Notes: generated by a model not told the origin, from the letters alone. A DNA stretch of 64,000 bases from Takakia lepidozioides (GCA_030704615.1 CM060731.1:75804756-75868755), one strand, 5' to 3'. Positions 10,573-23,189 are shown, numbered from the stretch's first letter. A program made the numbers and translations.

Positions 10573-11270
10573 AGCACCAACAAGCTAAGTGGGTTGGGGA
10601 GTACGTTGCTTCCCTTCGGTGATAACTACAAGTCGTCAATTTTTTAGGTAAATTTCTTTGTAAATTTCCTACGGTATCAATTATTGGTAGGAAATTCTGG
10701 AAAACACTCGGCTCGCATGTAACTCGATACCCATTCTCCTCGTTCGTTGTCCCTTATAACCAACATCCCGGAAATAATTTGAGTTCAACCAGCCAGTGGC
10801 CTCTCATTCCGAGCACCAACATGCTAAGTGGGTTGGGGAGTCGGTTGCTTCCCTTCAGTGGTAACTACAAGCTGTCAAATTTTTAGGTGAATTTCTTTGT
10901 AAATTTCCTAAGATATCAATTATCGGTAGGAAATTCCGAGAAATGCTCGGCTAGCATGTAACTGGCTGCCCATTCTCCTTGTTCGTTGCCCCTTACCAAC
11001 GACCCGGAAATGATTTGAGTTCAACCAGCTAGTGGCCCCTCATTCCGCCCTCATTCCGAGCACCAACAGGCTGGCCCCTCATTCCGAGCACTAACAGGCT
11101 AAGTGGGTTGTGGAGTCTGTTGCTTCCCTTCAGTGGTAAACTACAAGCCGTCAATTTCATAGGTAAATTTCCTAAGGTATGAATTATCGGTAGGGAATTC
11201 CGGAAAACCACTTGGCTAGCATGTAACTGGCGTTCTCCTCGTTCGTTGACCCTTACCAAGTCCACTCACT
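10573..11270. repeat. Tandem repeat, about 239-bp unit, three copies
   Basis: Units begin AGCACCAACA-GCTAAGTGGG at 10573, 10812 and 11087. They share internal blocks such as TTGCTTCCCTTC and GGTAGG-AATTC. A 34-bp local duplication lies between copies two and three (11040-11086), and the third copy is shorter. No coding content. Confidence 0.9.
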
Positions 11271-12545
11271 CCTTTCCCGGAACATTTTTCCTTGCTTCAA
11301 GGTTACCGGGCCCTCGCCTTTTTGAACTATATATATACATGATAGATTATAAATAATTAAATTTATTAAAACAATAAGCAATGAAGAAGAGATGGATGGA
11401 AAGTGAACAAGGAAGAGGAAGGCTGTAAATTTAAAAACTAATGAAGGAGGAGGCAGTACGCTTGGGTGGGGTAATAAGCAGTATTGGGCGAATCTACCCC
11501 TTTTTGGCCCTGTCCCTTCAGGCCCAGACTTTGCATCGTGTTGAAGTCAATGGAGAAAATATGGTCAACGGACCTTACACCGTGTCAAGGAATATGACGG
11601 GTCTAGAAAAAGCTCTCACGAATAAACCACGTGGTAGATTGTCAAAATTGTTGCTTCAATGGACAGAGCCTCTCGCGGTTTGCGGCTTGTTTCATGTGCG
11701 CCGGTTCCGGATATTAAAAACTTTTGGTTTTAGATATAGGCCGGTTCCGGGTATTAGCCGTGAGGACTGAGCAAGGAGCTGATTCCAACACTTTCGGTAT
11801 ATCTTTCAGTCACCTTTACGTTCTTCAGGTCGTGGTCGTTGAAGATGGGTAATTTTCGTCTGCATGTGTTGATCTAGTCAACTCCGAGTGAAGGTACGTA
11901 ACAGCCGTGCTTGCTGTATAATAAAAAGTATAGACGTCAGAATTTGGTGCAGCTAGGAGTCGCGAGTCTTTGGTGGTGAAGCCCTTTGTCTACTTACTTC
12001 ATTTCACATCCTCCTTGCAGGATGTGTCATCTGAGAGTCTCACAGTCTTACTCCTCCTGACAACCGTCAGGCATCATTTGGACTCCAAACCTCTATAGCT
12101 CACTCAACGCAATTTCTATTTGTTCTTATTTTATGCTAACTGTTACATTAATCATTAAGACCTTCACCAGTTGTTTGCGGACAATGTTCGTGTACGTTAT
12201 GAAGTTTGTGATGGTGTCCCAGCTGTGAAAGCATTTTGAACGAAACTATTCATCGAAGAAGTAAAGATGGTTTGTCTGCAAAATTTGTTTCAAACTGGTT
12301 CCTTAGCCCTAGTGTAAGTCTTTGCCCGCGGAGGTGGTTCGGATGCAACAAGAAGAAGGGGCGCGGCCTTACTCATGCAGAGATGCAGAAGTTGAGCTGA
12401 CTGTTTCTCATGACTGCTACATGAGCTACTTTCCGTTTGGTTGAATTTTCGGAGCAGACAGCATGTACTGTCCGCTCAACTTTGACCAGCTTCCCCTTGA
12501 AACATTCTCTGATCTGGCGCCTTCCGAAAGCTGTCTGATGCTGGT
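11271..12545. other. Region upstream of the UGT gene
   Basis: No conserved coding sequence. It contains a 65-bp dispersed repeat (11529-11593) shared with 39366-39430, and a short direct repeat of GCCGGTTCCGG (about 11699 and 11743). It presumably holds the UGT promoter, but I can assign no specific element. Confidence 0.4.
11529..11593. repeat. Dispersed 65-bp repeat, copy A
   Basis: About 80% identical to 39366-39430, including AAGTCAATGGAGAA and CCTTACACCGTGTCAAGG. The family is unknown. Confidence 0.75.
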
Positions 12546-15433
12546 ATGAATGCCCAGATTTGTCGTCCAGGTGCCAGCTTTGAAGCCTCGTCCACCAAAA
12601 TGCCGCCCCTTGAGTCCCACAAATCTGTTGCGCCCCCATTCCTGGGCGATGGCCAGCGGAGAGTGCATGTCTTGCTACTTCCGTATCCTGCTAGAGGGCA
12701 TAGCATTCCACTGGTGCATTTTGCTATGAAGTTGAACAGCTTTGGAGTCACCGTTACCTTTGTAGATCTGTACCAACATTTGTCCGTGGATCGTGTCTTC
12801 GAAAGCCTCCATGCTTTGGACAGCATGCGTGTGGTAACTTTAGGAGTGCCCTCGGCAAAGGGCGCAGCTATGGAGCCACTGCCGTATGTGGACGAGATTG
12901 ACAATTTGGTTGGGGATACGGAAAAGCTGGTGGAGAATCTCACACATGAAAATCCAGAATCTCCCCCGGACTGCATTGTCAGTGATATGTTCCTGGGATG
13001 GACACAGGCAAGTCGTTTCAACTAGTCGTTTTGTTTTATCATACTATTTTAAGGTGTTCACATCATGTATCTAATGAATTATGTTCTAGCACAGTTCTGG
13101 ATCCCTCACAATCTCACTGAACCAGGGGCTGTTACTCCACTTAGTTTAATTTGTCAGGTTAGGAACTACGCAAGCTGGAACTTAGATTAGTTTGTCTGGT
13201 ATATAGCATTGGCTTTCAAAATCAAGAATGCTATTCAGGATTTCTGAGTTCCAGTGTTCACTGTAGCCTCTTCTAGCTTCAAAAGATTTGAGCCGTCACA
13301 GCTTTCTTGCATTTCCCTTGTTTGGGTTTGTAAGCATAAACATGACAGTGTGTGTACCGTATCATGACCCATTTAATCTGGCTGGCCACCACAGGCTGTG
13401 GCGAACAAGTTCAAGATACCGAGGTATGTCCTGTTTGCATCTCCGGCAAATGGATTGGCAACCCACCTACATTGTCCTGCACTTCTTGCGCAAGGGGTGT
13501 TGCCAACAGACCCTTCAAGAGCTGAAGAACTTGTCTATGATATTCCTGGCGTTCCACCCACAAAGTTGGAGGATCTGCCTTCACCTGTCCAAGCCCACAC
13601 TTCATTTATGTTATGGTATATAATGAATGGCGAACAGATGATGCAAGCTGCTGGGATGCTCATCAACACCTACTATGAGTTGGAACCTGTCTGCATTGAT
13701 GCTCTACGGACTCACAGATTTGGCACTGGAAAGACACAGGTCAACACTCTCCTTTGTTCCTGTTCAAGTGTAACTCTGTGAAGCTCTTTCTGTACTGGCT
13801 GGCTAGTAGAATGGGTGCTCCCGTGATCTCTAGCTTGCACTCAAATCCTTTGGGAAAAATTGCCCAGATTATTCTTGGCCAGTGGCCAGTGTCATCTGGT
13901 CTTCTGTTTCTGGGTTCTCATTCTCTCATAAAGGGTCTGGGCTGCATTAAGTGGTGGTGCACAACTGAATACTTGATAAAGGTGCAAATAAAGGGACAAA
14001 AAATCTATATATTCAAGCTTTCAATTGTCTCTTATGTCTTGTCGCCAGTGACTCAATGAAGGTGCAGGTTGGTCGTCTTTTGAGCATGCTGCCAGTCGGT
14101 CCAATGCTCCCTGCTACCTACTTCAGCAAATCTACTCCGGACAATGTACAGAACCCCTCGAAAGCAAGACATCCATGTCTGAACTGGCTAGATGCACAGC
14201 CTGAATCTTCCGTTATCTTTATCTCCTTTGGAAGTGTTGCTGTCCTCCCTATCCATCAAATCCATGAGCTGGCTCTGGGTTTGGAGGCAAGCCAGCAGCG
14301 TTTCCTTTTGGTAGTCAAAACCCGAAGTGACAAGACAGACTTTACGGAGGTCTGGCTCCCACGAGGGTTTGTAACATGCACAGAGGAGCGTGGATTAGTG
14401 GTAAATGGGTGGGTCCCGCAGCTGGAGATCCTCTCAAGTCCAGCTGTTGGTGGCTTCCTAACACACTGTGGCTGGAACTCGTCGCTGGAGAGTATATGCA
14501 GAGGTGTACCAATGCTTGCATGGCCCATTCAAGCTGAGCAGTTTATGAATCGCAGGTACGTTGTTGCACCCTACTTACATTTCGTTGTAGGCCCTGTTGC
14601 AAGTCCAGCACTCACCCCAGACGTAGACACTATCTACAGATCTTCTTGTTTCTGTCTTGTCAACCTTCTTCTCTCGGATCTGGAACCAGGGTGGAGAGAA
14701 CAGCTTGATTCTAAAATGTTGTGTTTACAAGGATGTTCAGATTTTCATCTTGCTTCAGACAGAGAGGGATGCAGAACTCTACGGATACATGCATTTGAAA
14801 AGGGTCTCTCTTCTACATTTTCTTGTAACACAAGGATACAAAGAACTTGACAAGCTTTGGATGTAGTACATTATACTAAGGAAGGAACCAATTCTACATT
14901 CCTAATGGTCCTATGATCGTCATTATGTTCGATCTTGTATTAGACCTACTGGTTGCTTGAAATGCCACATTATATGGGGGGGGCCTGAATCTGTCCAATA
15001 GGCTGACAAATCGAGCACCCAGGTATAGCATGCTACAGCTCAATGCAAACCTTCTAGAAATACGCAGACCTGGGGCTTGATATTCCTATTTATGTCTATT
15101 GTGTTTGTGTCAAAAGTACAAAAGTGGGCAAATGCCAACATCTGCAGGATGCTTGTGGATGACCTGAAGGTTGCCGTTGAGGTGTTCAAGAGGCCAAATA
15201 AGTCTGTTGGAAAGGAGGAGGTTGAGAGGGCTGTGAGGTGTCTGATGGAGGGTCCTGAGGGGAAGAATGCTAAAATCCATGTTGAGAGGCTGAAGGGATT
15301 GGCCACAGCAGCAGTGGAAGAGGGAGGGTCAGTGCCGAGGAACCTGAAGAAATTTATTGACGAGATCAAGGCTTGGAACTACGATTCCTACGTCTTGACC
15401 CTCGACAAACCAGCCACTAATGGTGTCTCATGA
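12546..15433 (+). CDS. UDP-glycosyltransferase (plant family 1, GT1)
   Basis: Transfers a sugar from a UDP-sugar to a small acceptor in the cytosol; the acceptor cannot be predicted. Exons by reading-frame continuity are 12546-13007, 13395-13739, 14062-14555 (or from 14068) and 15148-15433, giving about 526-528 residues, slightly long for the family because of an extra N-terminus of about 40 residues. The catalytic His lies in PYPARGHSIP (about residue 50) and the Asp partner region is CIVSDMFLGW at the end of exon 1. The PSPG donor-binding box runs from WVPQ (codon at 14410, about residue 386) through HCGWNS to AEQ, about 44 residues, with all signature residues present. The C-terminus (LVDDLKVAVEVF...) is typical. 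Intron 1 has a GC donor (AG/GCAAGT). The phase-2 junction of exons 3 and 4 restores Arg. An inner Met at 12600 is an alternative start. The gene appears intact. Confidence 0.93.
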
Positions 15434-16842
15434 TCTACTACATGTGTTGGGACCTATTTTGGTTATTATACCAGGAAAATACAGATCATTCTGGTAAGTT
15501 ATGCATGTTAGCAATGCCAGTAGAGCCTTTCAAGGTGAAATATACCATAAGTAGGCCTGCTTCTGCAGCCCCCCCTCTCTTTCTCTCTCAATCACCACAA
15601 TTTTATTCTTGCACCACCATTACATGTAGTTTAGAAGTTTCTCTTTTATGTGTCATGTCTTTTCTATGGGTAAGTTCTTCGCAACAACATGGATTCTCAT
15701 AATACAGCATGCAAGTTGTGAAGCAGAGTTTATGCCTAGGGTTTTAACTTTTCAGTGATTTTGTCCAGTGGATACAATTGGAGAGCGTGTCTTTGTATCA
15801 GTTTAGAATCACCCACCAAGAGCTACCACATCACAATTCCAGCACTCAACTCACACTCACCATACATGCCATTACATTGAAGCCATGAGTTGCATATCGT
15901 TTGAGCTAGAGCATATCCCCTTCAAGAGCACAGGCCCCCAAGTTAAATAGCCAATGTGTAACCTACAAAGAATGTAAGGTGGTGTTTATACATTGGAAAC
16001 AAGGCGTGAGATACACGGAGGCCCTGCCATTGTTTTACTGATATCATTTCTGGGAGCATATATTCTTTTACTTAAGAGGACTAAGTATGCCTTCCCAGAG
16101 TTGTTCCAAGTTGTTTTCATTGTAGCCATTCGAGGGGTCGCCTAAGGTGAGTGGAGGACTGGCAGCCCAAAAATTCACTTCCGATTTTGCTACAAGATAA
16201 ATCCTTGGAATCTACAAATTAGCAACGATGAACATGTTGGGAGTGAATTTCAGGCTGAAATTCGATGGGATTTCAGGGGTCAGATGTACTCCTCTACCTG
16301 AGATTCTCCTCTCATCTCCAGGTTAGAGAGGGCCCCCCTTAAATCACTGGCTACCCTTAAATCACTGGCTATCCTGTGGATAGCTTGGAAGCCTGCGATC
16401 CTTTTGGCATTCGGATAAACCTATATTTCGGCAGTGTGGCGGTTCCATGGCTGGCCCTGTCCGCCCTTGACTAGTCTAGGTTCAGGGCAGCCCGGATTGC
16501 TTCAAAATGAGTGGACATTTTTTGCCCAAGTTGTAAAAAATTAGAAAACAAAGTATATTATTAATCTGAAGGTGGTTGCTAGAACATTAGGGGGTTAAGA
16601 CTTAAGAATACAAGGAGAACACAACTGCGGCAACCAGTCCACATAGGGGGAATAACTCTCACAGCCCCTAGGAGGAAGCTGAAGAACTGCTTGACTTTAT
16701 TTCAAAAGAGACTACATTATGCTGCTGGTGTATATATGTAAATATCTTTAAGAATCTCTACATGCAGAAGCCATGTCTGCCGAAGATCTATGCAAGCCTA
16801 ATATAGACAATGTCACTGCATAATGGAGGGAACTGCTAACAA
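15434..16842. other. Intergenic region between convergent UGT and MSRB genes
   Basis: It should contain the 3' UTRs of both genes. No further gene, element end or RNA gene is visible. Confidence 0.5.
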
Positions 16843-18936
16843 TCACTTGTTTGCAGGAGTGAATTTCAATGAGACACTATTGACACAGTGCCTGGCATCA
16901 GTTGGAGTTTTGAAGCCCTCCCCTTTGAAGACATGGCCCATATGACCCCCACAAGCAGCACAGGTGATCTCTATGCGGCGTCCATCGGGATCAGGCTACA
17001 TGCACCCCCCAACCCCAGTTAATCACCTCCCTAAGACCTCCCAGGGAGTGTAGCTGAAATACTTCACTGCACTGTCTCAAACTGCTTTTCGATCTGAGGT
17101 GCCTTAGTAAAATGTGGGAGTCCCTGCACTTGCAATTTGTCTCAGACTTAAATATTCAAGCCTCTCGAGCAAAGCCCCTTCAGCCCCTTTCCTGCCCCTC
17201 TTCCTTGAGCCGAGGACTGACATACATTAGAATTCCTGTTGGTAGTACTAACTCCCAATATATGCCCCACCGACATCATTCACGGCTGCTGTCTTCTCAC
17301 AACACTCTTTTTAGTCAGTCTTCATACCTCCACATCTCTCTCACATACTAACAAGTTGGACCTTAGGCCACACCAGCTGCACATATGCCTCAACAAAGAC
17401 TTGGAATTGAGGTCAGCATAATGAGGGATGGAAGTGACATGTGGATCTGTAGTGGGGTATGATGGACATACCGTTTCCTTGATGGCACCAGGCAGGCCTT
17501 CAAAGAACGCAGGCCATCCACAACCTGAGTCAAACTTTGTGGTTGACTTATAAACAGGAGTTCCACAGCCAGCACACTCGTAGACCCCTTCTTCAGAAAA
17601 CTTGTTATACTTTCCAGTTCCTGCCCATCTGTTGGGTCCCCAAGACATAAAAATGAACATCAGCAAGTGACACCATTACATACAGTCGTTACTTTGTCCC
17701 AAAACCATGCTTTTCAGTTCCAAACTGGCAATGTGATTTGGGTGATGCCAACTATGCTCATAAAGGTCAGGACGGACAACATTGCATCCTTGCCCTCCTA
17801 GCTCTGCAAAGCACCTAAACCCCTACAAAAAACCTGGGACTGATTGCAGGCATGGCCAAGTAAACACCAATAAAATCAAGCCACAGTCCCAGGTGCCAAT
17901 GAACCAACAGAGGAACTTCCACCAATTTCTATATAAACACTTGGGGAAAACCAATAATTTTTCAGTAAAAGGTCCAGAGCCTAAGGCTGACATAGAGGTG
18001 AATGAAACTTGTGTGATTTGCTGACACCACTACATATAGGGGAGACACAGAAAACGAAACAGAGTCCAGATCAAGCCTTCATGAATTGAATCTCACAATC
18101 CAGTACACCTCCAAAAATAGCCTTTTGTTGCAAAGACAGAATCCTTTAAGCTGAGGTTCCTCTTAACCAAGACAATCAGTACTGAAGTCAGCTTGTATTA
18201 TTGGCGAAGGCATTCCTCTCATCATACATCGTTCATTCACCAACACTAACTGCGAGGTCTTCACCCAATTCTACCTAACTTACAGAATCCCTCAATCAGC
18301 CCAACATGCTATATTTAGCTGTCAGGCTGCGCTTTTCGGTCCCGTGAGCTTCTTCGCTCTCTTCTTAGTTTACAATTGACGATCAAAGAAAGCTGCGACA
18401 GCACCGTGCATAAGCTACAGGAGATGCTCTCCAGGAAAGAATAGAGAAGTGAACGACCAGCAAAGACCTTCTCTTTGGCGAAGACAGCCTCCCGTCCGAC
18501 CCTCTCAATTACACTCCCAGGAGATTCCAACTTCGTAATCCAACTCAAAAACAAACCGTGCACATGCACAAATACAAGGAATAACATAATTTCAAGCAAT
18601 CGACAACACATTAGTGAAGACAAATGCAAAGAAGCCTCACTCGGTGCCTTTTTGACGAAGAATTCTAAACTGCTCCGGGCTCAAAACCGTTCTCCACTCC
18701 TCCTCCGATTTCTCCGATTTCTGAACTTGGGTGTCGGATCCTCCCGCGGCCATGGTGATGCCCTGTCTATGCCCGCTCCCCGCGCCTCTGGAAGTGCGAA
18801 TGCCCTGAAACAAATTCGCACTGTTGCTTACTCCGCTGGAAGACAATCTCGCTACTGATGCTCTGGAGGTCAGGCTGAAGACAGAAGAGGAAGGGACGCG
18901 GTAAAACGCTTGCAGCGTCGCGGGCATGGCCGCCAT
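16843..18936 (-). CDS. MSRB: Peptide-methionine (R)-S-oxide reductase, plastid-type MsrB
   Basis: Reduces the R-epimer of methionine sulfoxide in oxidised proteins. Exons on the minus strand are 18936-18641, 17628-17472 and 16995-16843, all with GT-AG borders and consistent phases, giving 201 residues. Residues 1-60, rich in Ser, Ala and Arg, look like a chloroplast transit peptide. The MsrB domain starts at [18 protein letters not shown]. Two zinc CxxC pairs are Cys117/Cys120 (CAGC) and Cys163/Cys166 (CAAC). The catalytic Cys188 is in RHCVNS, and the GHVFKGEGF motif is complete. Phase-2 joining of exons 1 and 2 restores Glu99. It converges with the UGT gene. Nothing indicates loss of function. 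Confidence 0.95.
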
Positions 18937-19020
18937 ACCCCCTCCTTCTTCCCTCTTTCTCTTCTTCCTCTTCTCTGCGTGCTCAAGGGAAGCCTTCTCT
19001 TTCGGTTATGTCACTACTCA

Positions 19021-19062
19021 CTAATCAGTTACTAATCAGTAACTAATCAGTGATTAATCAGG
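19021..19062. promoter_or_regulatory. TAATCAG repeat cluster upstream of MSRB
   Basis: Four copies of TAATCAG spaced about 10-11 bp lie 85-125 bp upstream of the MSRB start codon. An inverted copy (CTGATTAGTAAC) follows near 19110. TAAT cores suit homeodomain-type factors, but no factor can be named from sequence. Confidence 0.4.
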
Positions 19063-19440
19063 ACTTCTCTTTGTATTAGCGTCTTCTTAGAATCCATATT
19101 AGTAATTTATCCTGATTAGTAACTAACTAACAGCAGCATGGCTTATTCCGCTGAACCGGCCACCTCGAAGCTAATAGTAACTCACAGCACGGCCACGTGT
19201 CAGTTAGTGACTGTCGGAACGTCGCTCTTTTCTGTTCACGATGACTGGATGAGAAAGTGGACACGTCAGTAGATGAATACCTTAAAAAAAGGTTTCATTT
19301 CGTTTTATATATATTTTGTTTCCATGGAAACACTAGCCCCAGCAACTGGGCCTTGAGGGAGAAAACAAGCGGCTTGACGCATAATGGCTCCACCCTCCAA
19401 TATAAAATATATAAGACAACACTAATGTGAATGATGATAT

Positions 19441-19995
19441 TTAACAACGTGATTTGGCAACTTTGAAAGCTATGTATGTAGGTTTGTGATCTGTCCAATA
19501 TGTTTCTGTAACTCCAGATATGCATTGTTGGTTTGGTGTATTTGTCCAAATGTGATCCAATTGTGAACCATATATTGTAGTAGCTTGCATAAATTGAAGT
19601 GTCATGTTAATCGTCTTCATAAATTGTAACAGTTGCTTTGACATTGATGAATTGTTTTCTAGCATGTTAATATTAAAGCGATGGAGGTTTGTAAATGACA
19701 ATAATGTGGATAGCTCTTCTTGTATTTTTGTTGAAAGTATCAGCACCATAAGATGAAAATATTTCATACGATGTTAACGATACTATTTTGTCATATAATA
19801 GCATTGTACAATGGCTACCATGAACAGCCACATGCGAATATTTTTTGGTATCTATGAATAAGTTTATGTCAGAAGTTTTTGGATTAAAATGTGTTTCATT
19901 AAAACATAAAATATGAGCTGCTTGTAAGTTGTGATTTGCACATATATCTTCTCTATGTAATAACAACGATCTAGTATTTAAATGTTGTATAAGAA
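19441..19995 (-). pseudogene. AP-type endonuclease domain fused to the Helitron protein
   Basis: The frame contains HILCFNETHF (catalytic Glu region, about 19880-19910). After a shift near 19760 it contains YGSQLDHIWTN and WTDHKPTYIAF, where the LDHI and SDH-like elements are the C-terminal signature of exonuclease-endonuclease-phosphatase domains. It is in line with the helicase C-terminus, as in Helentrons, and not an independent gene. Confidence 0.8.
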
Positions 19996-20010
19996 CATGT
20001 GATTGTGTAT

Positions 20011-20700
20011 ATATGGTTGAAGTTGGAATGATCAACTCCCATTTTGCTGTTGTTTTCAATCTTTGCATTTCTTCTACCACACCATTATCAACATGAAAAT
20101 TTGATAATTGTAAATTTGATAGGAGATACAAATTTTATTTTTAACGTATTCGAGACAAAGCTGTATAACTTAAACCATGTTTATGTCTGTTGGATCAAAC
20201 GCCAAATAGTCTAAAGTGTATTGGTGGTGCTTGGGAGAAATCTCTAGTGATAATAACATCAATATTACCAAAGTAAGAATTATGAATTTGTTTTATTGAT
20301 CTCAATCGTTGATCAGCAAACGCAAGCATCCGACCACCTACAAAGATACTTCATCTAATACCATAAGTTGTAGTTCATAAATTTTTTTACTAATGTGTCT
20401 AATCGTTCAGAACCTAGCGATGGCAAATCTTTGCAATTAAGAGGTATGCTTAGTCCTGAATGGATTGTTGTTCCATCTATATAAAGCGGCATTTCCAGTA
20501 TATGCCATGAGAATTGTTTTTTGTTTAAGGGGGTCAGATTGTGGATGTCTATTGTAAAATCTCAATAAACCTTGAATAATAAGCAACAAAGTAAATGTTT
20601 TTCCGGTTCCTGCCCCCTGTTAAAAACAAGTGCAAAGGTTTATTGGGAAATAAATGTTTTCTACACATACAATCATCGAAAATTGCACGTTGTTTTATAT
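20011..20700 (-). pseudogene. PIF1-family helicase, internally deleted
   Basis: The typical entry LNIKQRAIFDD (about 20670-20700) leads to LHLFLTGG, the start of the Walker A loop, where frame and motif are corrupted. The Walker B/DE-containing part is recognisable in decayed frame at 20280-20380. A motif-VI-like YTALSRIR segment near 20150-20170 follows after loss of the middle of the domain. The helicase would unwind DNA during rolling-circle transposition. Confidence 0.75.
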
Positions 20701-21239
20701 TAAGTTTTCGTAGTTGTGCATAAAATTCTGTTGTGGAAATAATGTTATCAGACGCAGAAGAAATATTCGCATCAGGCACTGTTGATAAACCAATTTCAGG
20801 GTGCAAATGAAATTCAGTAGCTATGTCATATGGTTCTATCCCAGTACTACTTATTAATGATTGTGAAATGGATTCTGCATCTACATTAGTATCAAGAAAG
20901 TTATTCATCCATATACTAGTATCATTGATTTTGGCTAATTCGTGAGCATTTGTCTCTAACATACTCCAAGATGATGTATTAGTATTTTCTATAGAAAACT
21001 TGTATATGAATTTATTACATATTAATGAAATAGTTGATTCATGATTCATATACGCATCATGCCAAGTCTTATGGTTGTCTTTTTGAGATTCTTCATTTTT
21101 TATGAATGGATGAAAAAGTAAAAGTTCTCGATAATAATTTTCGGAGTCTCGATGCTCATTGTAATGCACATATCTAATGATATGAGATTTTTTACGACGC
21201 TTTATATTATTATTTTCCATTGTATAATCTGCTACATAT

Positions 21240-23104
21240 TCAATGAGACTTAAATGATTTAATGTAGTTGGGCGATCTATGTATTTTATCGATACCATAT
21301 GAACACTTTATATCCGTAGATTCAGGAGAGAGTCGTCGTAAATCTTTATCAGCTTTCAGCACAAATGCCCGTTCTTGAGGCGGTGATGTGTTTAGAAATA
21401 TAAAAGTTCTGGATGAATGATATAGTGGTATAGATAAGACAACGTATGCAGCTAATTGAGCGGACATTTGCTGGGCATTCAAGAACACATTTACCATCTT
21501 ACGGATTCTAACATTTGCATCAACTTGTTCTGATTTATATTTTTCTATTGTACGAAATTCATTAGTAATAGTTTTATCTATCTTAGTTAAATAAGAAGTA
21601 CAATAACTTGCTACAGCATAAGGATCGAGAATATATTGTGCATCAATATTAGCTTGCCACAATGGGCCAGCGTGGATACCAAATGCATTAGTACGGATAT
21701 CTTTACATGTTCTATTTAAAAATAAAGTAGGTTTTTGCAATCTAATACGCAACGCACATATATATGTATGTAATAATGAAAGGAAGTCATCAAATGAAAT
21801 ATCTATACCCATATCCATTTTATTTAACTCAGTAGATATTTGAGTTGATATCAATGTATAATGTTTTAAATCCTTTTTTGTTTAATTCTTCAGTGAAGGT
21901 TCCAAAATAGTAATACAAATCATTGGGGGCAATGGATAGTGAAAACGACATATAGCTTGATTTTTTTTTTCTACATGTCCGTTTGTGTCGATGGATTTGA
22001 GCTTCACGAAGACTAGGTGGAAGAACATTACTATCAGATGTTATATATTTATCCACAAAATCTTTAATTATCTTATTTTGGTCTATTCCATAAATGGGTG
22101 CATTAGCTAACATTCCATGGTCATGTTCACTATCTCTACTTTGAAATTTTGTAACATAGAAAAAATCACGTAGGGGTCCAAAAATGGTATGATCTTTTTT
22201 ACATAGATGTCTAAAAGCACCCATTCGATGATCATAATATCGAGCACATGTAACGGGGTCGGATCGGACTAACTTGGCAATGTGTTTAGTTTCTAAGTTT
22301 TGTATATTATCCGGAAGTGTGTGTTGACATCCTGGTGTATGCAGCAGAGTGATGGTCCCAGTTTTGGCTAGAGGTTGTGCTTTTGCACTTGTTGTGAAAA
22401 GTTCTAATTTTTCATAGTTGAGAGAATGAAGGATTTCTAATAGTGGTGTCCATTTACTTTCAGCACTTGTGAATGTGACAAAAAAAGTAGGGGGTCCTAA
22501 TTGTCGAATCATTGCAAAAGCTTCTTTTTGAAGACGAGCCAAGTAATCGGGCGATGTTCGTAATCGTTCTAGATCTCTACAGCCTAGATCTGAGCGCAAT
22601 AGCTTATTCCAAATTTGGTTTTTCAAGGAGATCACATGTCTTTAATTGTCTACCATGAAGTTTACCTTTACAAATACGAATCCAAGAAGATGAAGTAACC
22701 CAATGAATTAATACTTTTATAGCTTTTAAAAAAAAAATCGGAATATGTCATGCAAAATCATGGTCTTTATGCAATAGTTCCCACTGTGCAATATCTTGAT
22801 AAGATAAAGCCGACCAATTTGATTGAGGATGTCCAAAAAACAAGCTAGGAAAATTTAATTCTTCGCTATGAATATCTTGAAATAGACCTAATGGTTTGAA
22901 ATCTTGACTAGGAGCTACCGTCAAAAGATCATCTTGAAATACTTGGATTTGTTCCGAAGTGAGAATATTTTCCACCAAAGTATCACTAGTAATATTTTCG
23001 ATAACTTCCTCACAATTATCTCGAGTATTTTCGATAACTTCCTCATAACTATCTTCATTAAGATAATGTTTTTGATTATTTTGTTCTGTTTGACGCAGGA
23101 TCAT
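21240..23104 (-). pseudogene. Helitron Rep (HUH) region
   Basis: The N-terminal part (23104-22748) carries FPSLFFGHPQ and ends LSYQDIAQWELLHKD, typical of Helitron proteins. The Rep core (22635-21829) contains GPPTFFVTFTSAESKW and FQSRDSEHDHGML, where HDH is the metal-binding HUH position. The following frame (21854-21240) holds DPYAVASYCTSYLTKI, which corresponds to the tyrosine-bearing nicking segment. The protein would nick and rejoin DNA at element ends. Frames are broken at about 22640-22745 and 21845. Confidence 0.85.
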
Positions 23105-23189
23105 CCCACTTTTTCAAAACTGATGCGTGGTCTCTTCTTGAGGGAGGAGCCAATAAACCCCCTTACGAGGCCATGAGGGCAAACAGTTG

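Larger units (their letters stand above)
19275..23110 (-). mobile_element. Helentron-type Helitron with endonuclease domain, degenerate
   Basis: On the minus strand the order is a Helitron N-terminal region, HUH Rep domain, PIF1-family helicase and an apurinic-type endonuclease. The last domain is the mark of the Helentron branch of rolling-circle transposons. The block is visibly AT-rich against its neighbours. Frameshifts near 21845 and around 20590-20620, plus a helicase deletion near 20200, make it inactive. The element ends are not resolved, since Helentrons lack the TC/CTRR ends of classic Helitrons. Confidence 0.85.

Noticed and set aside
10573-11270. CRISPR-like spaced repeats
   Set aside because: Units are contiguous tandem repeats of about 239 bp without unique spacers, in a eukaryotic genome.
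12476-13021. Minus-strand 181-codon frame
   Set aside because: Antisense of UGT exon 1, with no domain of its own.
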